Assembly (NCBI GenBank): GCA_963922205.1
Contig: CAWUHX010000345.1
Coordinates: 62,001-126,000, forward strand
Direction of reading: 5' to 3'
Source of the DNA: Romanomermis culicivorax
Lineage: Eukaryota; Nematoda; Enoplea; Mermithida; Mermithidae
Length of the DNA: 64,000 nt
Shown here: positions 35,663 through 46,462 of the stretch, piece by piece
Layout of the letters: each line of letters opens with the position of its first letter
Position numbering within the stretch: the first letter of the stretch is position 1
Made by a program: the position numbers and the translations under genes
The notes under the pieces: generated by a model
What the model saw: only the letters and a program-made list of their open reading frames with translations
Databases searched by the model: none
What the model was told of the DNA's origin: nothing

Positions 35663-35967
35663 GACTGAATTTTGTATCATTCATAAAATATTTATTTTCT
35701 ACTTCAAAATCGATTCGTTTTTTATATATTCCATTTTCCGTTTCGTCTTCACCATTTTGATTGTTTTGAACTAACCTATAACAGTCTCTCACAGACTAAA
35801 GGTAGCGTATGGCCGATTTGCGAGCTGCGATAAAAACTCTGTTTCGAAACATGCTTTCGGGTAATCTACTGGGTGGCAAAGAAACCACTGCATCGTAAAC
35901 ATTTCAAATCTTTCTACGTCTCATCTGTATCACCAAGATTTCTTCTACAGTTTGGTATTGATCCGCT

Positions 35968-36910
35968 CAGGGCCGTGCGCAGGATTTTTTCATGGGGGGG
36001 GCAGACTAGATTTTTTCACTGAATAGCCCCAGAAAATGTTGATTTTACGCGGATATACTGTGTGCATCACCATTTTTTTCCTCTAAGATTTTTTCCACAT
36101 GAGAACTGGACCCAAAATTTTTTTCCTCATTCAAAAATTTTCCACATTTTTAAAAACGCTTATAATGTGGCTACGGATACTTTTTTATGCATTTTAGGAG
36201 CATACCCAAGCATTTTGTTGTATTTGTAGTCAGAAACCTGCAAAAATGAGGAAAAAAATTGAGAAAATTCTGGTTATGTTAGTCAAAATGAGCTCATGAA
36301 GAATATATTGGTGTTCTATAGAATGGTCCAGCACCGAGCGCCGGAAAAATTTTTTGATTTTCACTTTCTAAAACGCTGGAAAATGAACTTTCATAACGTT
36401 GAGAAATAAATTAAAATCAGACTGATGAAGCGTAATTTTTGTATTCTAAAATGCTGAAAAATAGATCTCTCCATCAGATAATTCATGAACAAATGTTTTG
36501 AAATCGCGTTCTAGAGTAATGTCTTCAATTTCCACGTTCAATAAACGCAAAATTTCAGATTGCAAACGTTAAAAAAATTCCAATCATCGAGAGAAAAAAT
36601 TGAGGGACTTGATGAAAAATCTCTGTTTTCGGCGACATAATTGACTGTAAACGATTAGAAAATGAAACGAGCTAACTTGATTTATAGAAACTGTTGATCA
36701 TTAATTAGTAAGTCGAAGTAGATATGCTAACGGCCGCGCCTGATAGAATATAGTTATAATTGTACCCATCACTGGCGCGGAGCGCCGGAAAATTTTGAGA
36801 TTTTGACCTTTTAAAGTCCACCAAAACGCATGTTTTCAGTTTAGAGTTACTGCCTCAATGGGGGGGGGGGGGCGGCCACTCCCTTCTGCCCCCCCTTGCG
36901 CACGGCCATG
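35968..36910. mobile_element. hAT derivative with GGCCGTGCGCA ends inside the gypsy element
   Basis: The ends CAGGGCCGTGCGCA and TGCGCACGGCCATG are flanked by GATCCGCT (35960-35967) and GATCCACT (36911-36918), an 8-bp duplication with one mismatch. The interior is core R2 in reverse orientation (TAGTAAGTCGAAGTAGATATGCTAA, GGCGCGGAGCGCCGGAAAA). That core is otherwise found under CACCG termini. It entered after the gypsy element and lies downstream of its coding region. Confidence 0.88.
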
Positions 36911-37721
36911 GATCCACTCAATACCTTTCGAATTTCGAGTTTCAAAGACTTCGCCAGAACCTTTATATACATTGCTCTACGAAACTTAGAGCTTGCATCC
37001 GCTGCAAACTTACCGATCTGACGCCTCCATGGCTAAAGATTCCGTTCTAAAACACTGACGCCTCCGCGGCTAATGACTCCGGTCATCAAAATAGACTCCG
37101 GTCTTCCGTTCGAAATTTACCCTTGGCGATACATTCCGTAGAAATATTTCTTTCTGTATATGAAAAGCGCCGCCAATGTTTCACATAGGACACCTACCCC
37201 AGGCTTTGTGAAAAATCATGATTGCCATTCGGAAAGCTTGAAGGCTCCAAAAAGTCCATGCACCTTTGGTCTTGGAAAAAACGTGCATCTCGCACTACCA
37301 CTCTCCATTTTTCCAAAAATTATATATATCTTTCACTCAAATTCTAATATATTTTGGTCAAAATTCAACTAATATTATGTTGCAAATCGCCCTGTTGTTG
37401 AAAAATTGTCAGAATTGTTTGCTTTTTCTGTATTGCTCAAATGTTTTGTAAATTTTGTTGTGAGTATCTGATTGCCGCCAAAGTCAAATGAAAAGGTCCA
37501 CCAAGAAAGAAAAATCGTCTGCGTCTGAAAGGAAGAAAAGAAACGATGCTATAACGGGTTGAACTACCCCACTACACTGATGGTTTACACGTCTGAAAGC
37601 TCTAACGGAAATTGTATGCTGCTTGATCGATTGTAGACTCTACGATTGATGGAAAAAAGCGATGTTTAAAACCGCTCGCTCCCCGAGAAAGAAAATTTGA
37701 ATCGCTTGAGGCGATTTGCGT

Positions 37722-37735
37722 CGAAGGGGAAGGAG
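37722..37735 (+). promoter_or_regulatory. polypurine tract of the gypsy element
   Basis: GAAGGGGAAGGAG directly precedes the 3' LTR. It is the expected primer for plus-strand DNA synthesis. Confidence 0.75.
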
Positions 37736-38327
37736 TATAATGGGGCACCGATTGACTACAGTGTAAACTCGTCAGTTTTACAAAGTGATTCACAAGAACA
37801 CATCATTTCGGAGCTCAAAGTTGCTCAGAGTTGTTCGAAGGTTCACAACATTGAACATTACACTCACAGAAGGTTTGTGAAAAAGTTAGTTCTCGTTTTT
37901 GTGGCGGTCTTGAGTGGTCGTATCTCTTGCTGTCCATCGTGACCCATTTTGAATATTGTGGAGGGGTGATTTGCAGTAGTAAGTTTTTGTTTAATAGAAT
38001 ATATATTCCTCTCATCACTCATAACTAAAGTAGTAGTAAGACTGGCCCAGTATCAGTCGTAAGTGTATCGCGAGTTTCGGCACCCGAAAACCTTTGACGA
38101 CCTGAGCAAAGATCCCTGGATAAATTGACACAGCGCTCTCTACGAGCCCCTCAATCTCCTGCATTCGATTATTGTTGCGTAAATCTGTTAAACACTCCGA
38201 GTGTTCTGTTTCTAGCGTTCTACACGCTCTTCTACGTTCCCTACGTTTCTTCTAAAACGCGCGATAAATCATCAAGCTATACAGCTTATATTCGTCGTCT
38301 ACTCTTATTTTCTCATGCACCACGACA
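37736..38327 (+). repeat. 3' LTR of the gypsy element
   Basis: It matches the 5' LTR along its whole length and ends CACCACGACA followed by AAAG. Most differences from the 5' LTR are CG versus CA or TG. Confidence 0.88.
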
Positions 38328-39152
38328 AAAGTGGAAATTGAAGACATCATTCTAGACTGCGATTTTAAAACTTTTGTCCACGAATTATCTGTTGGAGAGA
38401 TTTATTTTTCAGCGTTTTAGGATATAAAAACCCGAAAATTTTTATTACACTTCATCAGTCTGATTTTAATTTATTTCCTAATGTTATGAAGCTTCATTTT
38501 CCAGCGTTTTAGAAAGTGAAAATCAAAAACTTTTCCGGCGCTCCGCGCCAGACCAAAAACTAAGTCAAATCAGATGAATCACAGAAATGTTGATAGCGGA
38601 TAAATTCATGAGAACTCTATCGTTAACTTGCTCTATTCGCTCCTATAGAACACCAATATATTCTTGAGTAGCTCATTTTGACTAACATAACCAGAATTTT
38701 CTCAATTTATTTCCTCATTTTCGCAGGTTTCTGACTAAAAATACAACAAAATGCTTGGGTATGCTCCTAAAATGCACAAAAAGCATCCGTAGCCACATTA
38801 TAAACGTTTTTAAAAATGTGGAAATTTTTTGGAAAATGAGGGAAAAATTTTGGGACCGGTTCTCATGTGGAAAAAATCTTGGAGTTGTTGTGTTCGGCAT
38901 TAATTGTTTGGTAAGTCGAATTAGATACGCTAACGCCCGCGCCTAATACAAAACAGTCAAGATTGTAATCATGACTGGCGCGAAGCGCCGAAAAATTTTT
39001 GAGATTTTGACCCTTTTAAGTCCACCAAAACGCATCTTTTCGGTTTAGAATTCCCCAAAATTTTTTCCACAATGAGAACCATATCCAACTTTTTTCCTCA
39101 TTTCGAAATTTTTTTTCCTCAAAAGACACCATTTGAGGAAAAAAAAACGGTG
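38328..39152. mobile_element. CACCG-type hAT derivative, rearranged
   Basis: Bases 38328-38895 are the right part of a core R2 element in plus orientation. Its left part is at about 28870-29023, cut by the gypsy insertion. Bases 38896-39152 are the left end of the same family in the opposite orientation, closing with GAGGAAAAAAAACGGTG. Two hairpins are present: CCGGCGCTCCGCGCCAG at 38537 and CTGGCGCGAAGCGCC at 38974. It looks like an inverted fusion of two copies. Confidence 0.65.
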
Positions 39153-39159
39153 GTCTCGC

Positions 39160-41509
39160 CACTGTTTTTTTCCACATTTGCACTATAATGTGGAAAAAAT
39201 TTTTGAGGTCTTTCCACAAATGTGGAAGAAAAATTTGGGGTTTTCATATTGAAAAGATGCATTTTGGTGCATTTTAGGAGGTCCAAATCACAAAATTTTC
39301 CGGCGCTTCGCGCCAGCTATAACTTTAATAATCATCATTATTCAATATGTAGCTCAGGCGCGGCTTTTATTATGTCTACCTTCATTTATAACTTAATCTA
39401 TAATAGTCTTAATGATCTTAAACGTAGTATTTCATGTTTCAATCGGTTAATCTTCAACATTTTATCATAGTATTTAATGAAGATTCGCATTTTTTCCTTT
39501 TGAGAAAGATCAATACGTCAAGTCTCTATGATTTATGATGCGATTATTTCTTTGCTAACGTAAAATCAATTCAAAAGCTTCATGGGAATACTCATATATT
39601 TTCGACCAAGTTCATGAGAGTTTACAAATAAATTATACAGATTTTAAAATTTTTCAAGTAAAATTCTAGAAATTACGACTCTTGATCACAAAATTGGAAT
39701 CTAATTCTTGAAATAAATGTTCGGGAAATTGATTTTCCAGCATCCCAGAATGTCAATATATACCCAAAAAAAAAAAAAAAAAAAAAACAGGGTTGGCAAA
39801 AACCAAACTTTTGAAATTTCGACTTTTTGGTTTTTTATGGTTTTTTTGGTTTTTCTATGGTTTTTTAGTGGTTTTTTTCTGGTTTAATTCTTTAGAATGT
39901 TTGGTACATCAAAATAACTATGTAAAAAAGTTCTGGAAGCTCCCTGTATCATCTAAAACTAGTTAGGGAGCCGTAAAATGGCAGCTAGAAGTATTAATCT
40001 TATCAGAAGTGTTATTATTTTATGCTATAGGAAATCCCTATTTAGCAATAGAACTACAGTAATAGCGGGCACATAAAAAAGGAACTATGAGTGAAGAACC
40101 CAAGAAAAGTAAAAATGGAACAGAGCATGCGATATGTAAGGAGCAAATTCAAGGAAAAAAAGAAAAATTACAAATAAAAAGAAATATACAATACACAATG
40201 TACGTAATCAAAACTGAAAAGAAATCAACTACAGAATTGTATCAATGCATCACATATATATATGCACAGGGAAGTTGAAATGACACAATGTTTAGGTATA
40301 CCGTTTTCGATAAGAGGGTTTTAAATTGATAGATTATTACATATGTTATTAATATTACAAACTGCAGTTGAAGGTCACACATAGACGTTTCAGATGTTTC
40401 CAAATTTTTGCTTTTCAAACCTGTCTGCGAGCTATAACTACAGCAAATACGTCTTATTATATATATACAATTCTCGCTTGCATGATAGATACATATTTTT
40501 GTACTATTTTTTCTACTTAGTAGCGACGTCAAGTCCCATAAAAATGAACCACTCAAAAGCTCCTCTCTTTGTTAACCTACAGTATGCTTAACTGATCTGT
40601 ATAAAATTTTATTATCGTTGTCTCATTTATATTTTGAAATTTCGAGCTAAGAAAATTAAAAAGCTTACCGCAACAATAAATTCAGTATATTAAACTCAAT
40701 CATATTTTATAACATTTTGAAGATGATATGGATCAATGGATGTCACCCCGTATGGTCGGAGTACACTCCACGAAAGATTCAGTGTCTACTTTTTTGTGAG
40801 CAAATTATAGCAAAGTTGACTCATATACTAAATGTGTGGTTGCAAGATGGATACAAAGGATATCGATTGATTTATATTACATCTTTTGAGTACATAATGT
40901 ATCATAAAAATACGACTTTTTTCTACTTTGTAATGAAGTCAATTCAACTAAATTAATTGTTTTGTTGATTTAGATAGACACCAATACATGCCTAGAAGAT
41001 CGACTAATGTGAAAAAACAGTTTCCCAATGATTTTGGAAAAAAACCAAAAAAAACCAAAAAACCAGAGATTTTCCAATTTTTTGGTTTTTTTAAAAAACC
41101 AAAAAAACCAAAAACCAAAAAACCAAAGCCTTGCCAACCCTGGCCGGAAACATTACCATCTTTTTTGGGCTTTCACTTGTCATCATAGAGGACTTGACCA
41201 TTGATTTCTTGTGTAATTCAAGTCAAGTCACAGCTCTTGGATAGTTTGCTAGAAAATTTGTTCAACAATGCTTGTAGATTAGGCTTTTAAGTCGAACATT
41301 TCAATTTTTCTCCAATTTTAATGAATTAACTTCTCTAAAAACACCGGACGGCTTGAAAAAGCTCAAAAACAGTGCGATAAAGCGTCTGTGAGCATTTTTA
41401 AGCCAAAAAACGAGGATTTTAAGACGAAAAAAAATTTTTTCCGTATGTGGAAAAAAAATTTGACCCCTTTCCACATTTGTGGAAAAAAGTTCGTGGAAAA
41501 AAAACAGTG
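39160..41509. mobile_element. hAT derivative with CACTGTTTTTTTCCAC ends, core R1, TSD GGTCTCGC
   Basis: The ends CACTGTTTTTTTCCACA and TGTGGAAAAAAAACAGTG-like are flanked by GGTCTCGC (39152-39159 and 41510-41517). ATGTGGAAAAAA words are repeated at both ends. The interior is core R1 with the hairpin CCGGCGCTTCGCGCCAG at 39300. A second element (39788-41142) splits it. It is noncoding. Confidence 0.87.
39788..41142. mobile_element. CAGGGTTGGCAA element with GGTTTTTTGG words
   Basis: The ends CAGGGTTGGCAAAAACC and GCCTTGCCAACCCTG are followed inward by repeats of GGTTTTTTGG (left) and CCAAAAAACC (right). A run of about 22 A precedes it and no clear duplication is visible. A sister element with GGGTTTTTGG words is at 42470-43498. 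Between the ends no convincing coding sequence remains. Confidence 0.75.
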
Positions 41510-42469
41510 GGTCTCGCTCATCGGCAGTGTTTAGTATTGTTGACGCCTTGGGGAAACATCATGGAACTACAGTGGAGCTTGCTGTTGTCCTACATCAAAT
41601 TTAGTTATAAGTTATCTGATGATCATCAGTCTATTGTCGTTTGCTCTTCTGTCTCCACGGTTGATCGAATAAGGACCTCCAGTTATTTTTGTTCTGCCTT
41701 GCTTGATGAACGTGTGGAAATGTTTATCAAATATATGCAAACTACAAAGCTTTTTACTGTGTCAAGTTTTGAAAAACACTAGGGACGAAGTGTTACTGTT
41801 AGCCACCGTTTTTTTTTTCCTCAAATGGGGTCTTTTGAGGAAAAAAATTTCGAAATGAGGAAAAAAATTTTGGGTATGGTTTTCATTGAGGAAAAAATTT
41901 TGGGGAATTCCAAACCGAAAAGATGCATTTTGGTGGACTTAAAAGGGTCAAAATCTCAAAATTTTCCGGCGCTTCGCGCCGTTCACAGGTACAATCTTGA
42001 CTATTTTCTATCAGGCGCGGCCATTAGCATATCTACTTCGACTTACTAATAAATGCTCAACAGTTTCTATCAACCAAGTTAGCTCGTTTCATTTTCTAAT
42101 CGTTAACAGTCAATTATGTCGCCCAATATTGAGATTTTTCATCAATTTTCTCAATTTTTTCTCTCGATGTTTGGAATTTTTTCAACGTCTGCAACCTGAA
42201 CTTTTGCGTTTACTGAAGATAGAAATTGAAGACATCATTCTAGACTACGATTTTAGAACTTCTGTTTATGAATATCTGTTGGAGAGAGGTTCATTTTTCA
42301 GCGTTTTAGAATATAAAAACTGAAAAATTTTCCCGGCGCTCCGCGCCGGAATGGGAAACAAATTATACTTCATCAGTCGGATTTTAATTTATTTCCCAAC
42401 GTTGTGAAGGTTCAATTTCCAGCGTTGTAGAAAGTGAAAATCCAAACATTTTTCCGGCGCTGCGCGCCG

Positions 42470-43498
42470 CAGGGTTGGCAAAAACCCAGTTTTTGAAATC
42501 TTCATTTTTGGGTTTTTGGGTGGGTTTTTCTGGGTTTTTCTGGGTTTTTGGTGGGTTTTTCTAGGGTTTTTGTTCCAGTTTTGTACTAATGAATGATCAT
42601 TTTACTTAAAATATATATGAGAATGTTATTTTTAACGTATAAAGTGTATTAAATAGCTGAACAGTGTTCAAGACTGACTATACATTTGGTTGTAACATAT
42701 TTACACGAGTCACGCGACTGCACATTGCACAACGATTTTATCGATTTGGCTCATTAAAACGATTGGCTGTTTATTGAATTTTTTATTGCATGATCTAAAC
42801 ACTAAAAATTGAAATGTCATTTTAAAAAATTGAAAATTACGGAAATCAAATTTCACGCTTCGGCTTCGCTCACTCCATCAGATTCACAGTCACGGGAACT
42901 TTCTAGCAGCCCAAAGTTTATCTTAACGAATACCAGTTTGCGCACTGTTTCCGTCAACATTTGATTTCGCAGCTTGGAATGTATGAAGCCAAAGGTAGAG
43001 AAGTTTCTTTCCGAAGATGTGGTAGAGACAACGAGCGAAAAAACCTCAATTAACTTTTTATACATGTAATACATTGAAACAAATAACATGTTATCTATGT
43101 GTACCTTCAGAGCGATTCGTTGCACCAGTGGCCAGTCAGCTCCATCTGTGAGCCAGTACTCAAGGACAGACTTTTTCTTTTTGACGAGCATCTGGTCTGG
43201 TAGCGAAATGAGTTATTTTGTTTTTGTAATTTTGCCTCAATCAATCATGTATTGCGTCAATTCTTGATACACAGCATTTTTTTGGTCAGCTAGTTCTGGA
43301 TTTGCCACAGGGAAATCAACGATGAAATCCTCAATCTCGTTCTGGATTTGCCACAGGGAAATTAACGATGAAATCCTCAAATTAACGATGAAATCCTCAT
43401 TCTAAAAGAATTAAGAAAAACCCAAAAACCCAAATTTTGTCAAAAAAATGCACCCAGAAAAACCCAAAAACCCAAAAACCCAGGTCTTGCCAACCCTG
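42470..43498. mobile_element. CAGGGTTGGCAA hAT derivative inserted in a GC hairpin
   Basis: The ends CAGGGTTGGCAAAAACCC and CTTGCCAACCCTG carry GGGTTTTTGG words. GCGCCG flanks both sides. Removing the element plus one copy restores a perfect hairpin, so the duplication seems to be only 6 bp. It carries a transposase C-terminus on the minus strand (42853-43191), which makes it an internally deleted hAT-like element. Confidence 0.82.
42853..43191 (-). pseudogene. hAT transposase C-terminal fragment
   Basis: The frame encodes VLEYWLTDGADWPLVQRIAL and, further on, VVSTTSSERNFSTFGFIHSK followed by LRNQ and RKLVFVKINF. The SSERNFS signature is the hATC dimerisation region. The catalytic core is missing from the surrounding 1-kb element. 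The product was a transposase acting in the nucleus; this piece alone cannot catalyse transposition. A close relative is at 48321-48641. Confidence 0.85.
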
Positions 43499-43900
43499 GC
43501 GCCGGACCACGAACTAAATAAAATTAGATGATTCTAATGAGAGCCATAGAAATGTTAATAGCGGATAAATTCCTGAGAACTCTATCGTTATTCGTTAACA
43601 TGCTTCACCCGCTCCTGTAAAACACCAATATATTCTTCATGAGCTCATTTTTGCTCATATAACTAGAATTTTCTCAATTTTTTTCTCATTTTTGCAGGTT
43701 TCTGACACCAAATACAACAAAATGCCTGGGTATGCTCCTAAAATGCATAAAAAAGCATCCGTAGCCACATTATAAGCGTTTTCAAAAATGTGGAAAATTT
43801 TTGCAAAATGAGGAAAAAAATATTGGGTCCGGTTCTCATGTGGAAAAAATCTTCGAGGAAAAAAAACGGTGCTGTTAGCCCTCTTCTGATTGGTTGCAAA

Positions 43901-44762
43901 CATACCTGTACCATACCTGTACTTGGGAGGCCTCCCCCAACTTGCCCACCCCAGTACCCAAAATCATTTCCCCCCCCCCCAACCCCCCCCCCAGTAGGGA
44001 AAAAATTGAAAAAATTTGCCAAAAAGTGTATGTTTTTTGGCCTTTTTTGGGAAAAATTTCGACTTTTTCCTACCCCCCCCCCCTAACTGGTCGGAGGTCT
44101 TACAGGTATGACCTGTACTTGGGGGGGGGACCCCCCATACCTGTACTTGGGGGGGGGGGGACCCCCATACCTGTACTTGGGGGGCAACTTGGCCAACCCT
44201 GTACCCAAAATCATTCTCCCCCCTAACCCCCCCCACCAGTTTGGAAAAAATTTAAAAATTTTCAAAAAAGTGTATGTTTTTTGGCCTTTTTTGGGAAAAA
44301 TTTCGACTTTTTCTTACTCCCCCCCCCCCCAAAATTTCGGACTGCCCCCCCCCCCCCCCAACTGGTCGGAGTATGGGCATACCTGTGAGACCTCCGACCA
44401 GTTGGGGGGGGGGTAGGAAAAAGTCGAAATTTTTCCCCAAAAAGGCCAAAAAACATACACTTTTTGGCAAATTTTTTTAATTTTCTCCCAACTGGGGGGG
44501 GGTTGGGGGGGGAAATGATTTTGGGTACAGGGTTGGCCGAGTTGGGGGGGTTCCCCCCAACCCCCCCCCCCCCCAACTACAGGTATGCCCCCTCCCTCCA
44601 AGTACAGGTATGCCCAGTTGGGAAAAAATTAAAAAAATTTGCCAAAAAGTGTATGTTTTTTGGCCTTTTTTGGGAAAAATTTTGACTTTTTCCTACCCCC
44701 CCCCCCCCAAATTTCGGATTTACCCCCCCCCCCCCGAACTGGTCGGAGGTCTTACAGGTATG
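43901..44762. mobile_element. cluster of nested CATACCTGTA-family elements, TSD GTTGCAAA
   Basis: GTTGCAAA flanks the whole block (43893-43900 and 44763-44770). Inside are at least four partial or whole copies of the 200-250 bp family in both orientations, each with CATACCTGTA ends, runs of 8-17 C or G, CCAACTGGTCGGAGG and AAAAAGTGTATGTTTTTTGGCC. The elements have inserted into one another. Proline- or glycine-rich open frames across it are artefacts of the C/G runs. Confidence 0.85.
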
Positions 44763-44869
44763 GTTGCAAATCAAGTCCCGGTTTTTCGCCTAATATGCAT
44801 TTTTTTCATTAATAATTTTTTTCTCCCAGTTTGAGCAAATTTGAGAGTTTCAGTTAAAATATACTCGTT

Positions 44870-45012
44870 CCCAAAAAGTTTTGGGCGTTTGTGCCAAATT
44901 GCACAAATTTTTTGACTAAGCAGGCAGCGTTTTTTTTGTGCACGGATATTTGTGTCAATTGGCACAAGAGGCCAAAAAATTTGTGCCAATGACACAAATT
45001 TTTTTTTTACCA
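44870..45012. repeat. GTGCCAATTGGCACAAA word repeat
   Basis: Words such as GTGCCAAATTGCACAAA, GTGTCAATTGGCACAA and GTGCCAATGACACAAA are repeated. A similar block stands at 50062-50135. It is probably a pair of subterminal ends of one small element. Confidence 0.55.
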
Positions 45013-45151
45013 GAAACATAAGGTAGAGTGGGGTGACTTTGATCAGGGGCGACTTTGATCAGAGTATTTCATTTGATAACTATTTGAGATCAGCAGGTCA
45101 TTTTTGCTGAGTAGATAACCCCTGCTGTGAGGTTGTGTCAGCGAAAATGAT

Positions 45152-45375
45152 CATACCTGTACTTGGGGGGGGGGTTGGGGGGGGACCCCCCCCCCCCCAA
45201 CTCGGCCAACCCTATACCCAAAATCATTCCCCCCCCCCCCAGTTGGGAAAAAATTAAAAAAATTTGCCAAAAAGTGTATGTTTTTTGGGAAAAATTTCGA
45301 CTTTTTCCTACCCCCCCCCCCCCAAAATTTCGGATTTACCCCCCCCCCCAACTGGTCGGAGGTCTTACAGGTATG
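45152..45375. mobile_element. CATACCTGTA-family MITE, TSD AAAATGAT
   Basis: The 224-bp copy has perfect CATACCTGTA / TACAGGTATG ends and exact flanks AAAATGAT (45144-45151 and 45376-45383). It sits at the centre of the TTTGATCA MITE. Confidence 0.92.
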
Positions 45376-45434
45376 AAAATGATCTGCTGATCTGAAATAG
45401 TTATCAAGTGCCATACTCTGATCAAAGTCGCCCC

Positions 45435-46462
45435 CACCGTTTTTTTTCCTCAAATGGGGTCTTTTGAGGAAAAAAATTTCGAAATGAGGAAAAAAATTTT
45501 GGGTATGGTTCTCATTGAGGAAAAAATTTTAGGGAATTCCATACTGAAAAAATGCGTTTTGATGGACTTAAAAGGGTCACAATTTCAAAATTTTCCACGC
45601 TTCGTGCCGGTCACGGGTACAATTTTGACTATTTTCTATCAGGCGCGGCCATTAGCATATCTACTTCGACTTACTAATTAATGCTCAACAGTTCCTATCA
45701 ATCAAGTTAGCTCGTTTCATTTTCTAATCGTTAACAGTCAGTTATGTCGCCCAATATTGAGATTTCTCATCAGTTTTCTCAATTTTTTCTCTCGATGTTT
45801 GGAATTTTTTAAACGTCTGCAACCTGAACTTTTGCGTTTATTGAAGATAGAAAATGAAGACATCATTCTAGACTGCGATTTTAGAACTTCTGTTTATGAA
45901 TATCTGTTGGAGAGATTTATTTTCCAGCGTTTTAGAATATGAAAACTGAAAAATTTTTCCGGCGCTCCGCGCCGGAATGGGAAACAAATTATACTTTATG
46001 AGTCGGATTTTAATTTATTTCCCAACGTTGTGAAGGTTCAATTTCCAGCGTTGTACAAAGTGAAAATCCAGAAGTTTTTCCGGCGCTCTGCGCGGGACAA
46101 AGAACTAAATAAAATTAGATGATTCTAATGAGAGTCATAGAAATGTTAATAGCGGATAAATTCCTGAGAACTCTGTCGTTATTCGTTAACATGCTTCACC
46201 CGCTCCTGTAGAACACCAATATATTCTTCATGAGCTCATTTTGGCTTATATAACTAGAATTTTTTCAATTTTTTTCTCATTTTTACAGGTTTCTGACTCC
46301 AAATACAACAAAATGCATGGGTATGCTCCTAAAATACATAAAAAAGCATCCGTAGCCACATTATAAGCGTTTTTAAAAATGTGGAAAATTTTTGGAGAAT
46401 GAGGAAAAAAATTTTGGGTCCGGTTCTCATGTGGAAAAAATCTTCGAGGAAAAAAAACGGTG
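45435..46462. mobile_element. CACCG-type hAT derivative, core R2, TSD GTCGCCCC
   Basis: The ends CACCGTTTTTTTTCCTC and GAGGAAAAAAAACGGTG are flanked by GTCGCCCC (45427-45434 and 46463-46470). It is 1,028 bp and the most complete copy of this family. It includes TATCTACTTCGACTTACTAA, GTTAACAGTCAGTTATGTCGCC, the hairpin CCGGCGCTCCGCGCCGG at 45959 and a second hairpin at 46080. It is noncoding. Confidence 0.92.

Larger units (their letters stand above)
29024..38327 (+). mobile_element. Ty3/gypsy LTR retrotransposon, decayed, TSD AAAG
   Basis: The 9.3-kb element has two LTRs (29024-29610 and 37736-38327) that differ by roughly a dozen bases, mostly C-to-T or G-to-A. AAAG stands just outside both LTRs. 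Order inside: primer-site region, gag with zinc knuckle, aspartic protease, reverse transcriptase, RNase H, integrase, then about 2 kb without genes and a purine tract. This order (RT-RH before IN) is Ty3/gypsy. No envelope frame is visible. Nine in-frame stops and one frameshift make it inactive. It lies inside a CACCG-type hAT derivative, whose halves are at about 28870-29023 and 38328-38895. Confidence 0.93.
41804..43871. mobile_element. CACCG-type hAT derivative, core R2, TSD CTGTTAGC
   Basis: The ends CACCGTTTTTTTTTTCCTC and GAGGAAAAAAAACGGTG are flanked exactly by CTGTTAGC (41796-41803 and 43872-43879). GAGGAAAAAA words recur near both ends and ATGTGGAAAA near the right. The core contains three GC hairpins (about 41968, 42335, 42453). 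The last was cut by the CAGGGTTGGC element at 42470-43498. Without it the element would be about 1.04 kb, like the copy at 45435-46462. Confidence 0.9.

Noticed and set aside
35663-37735. Envelope gene that would make the gypsy element retrovirus-like
   Set aside because: No open frame or motif fits. Almost 1 kb of the interval is a hAT insertion and the rest is noncoding.
40087-40591. Coding gene inside the 39788 element
   Set aside because: The short frames on both strands are Lys/Ile/Tyr-rich as expected of AT-rich sequence and contain no transposase motif.
43894-44834. Many overlapping Pro- or Gly-rich open frames on both strands
   Set aside because: They follow from C/G homopolymer runs in nested CATACCTGTA elements. 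No frame is favoured and no domain is present.
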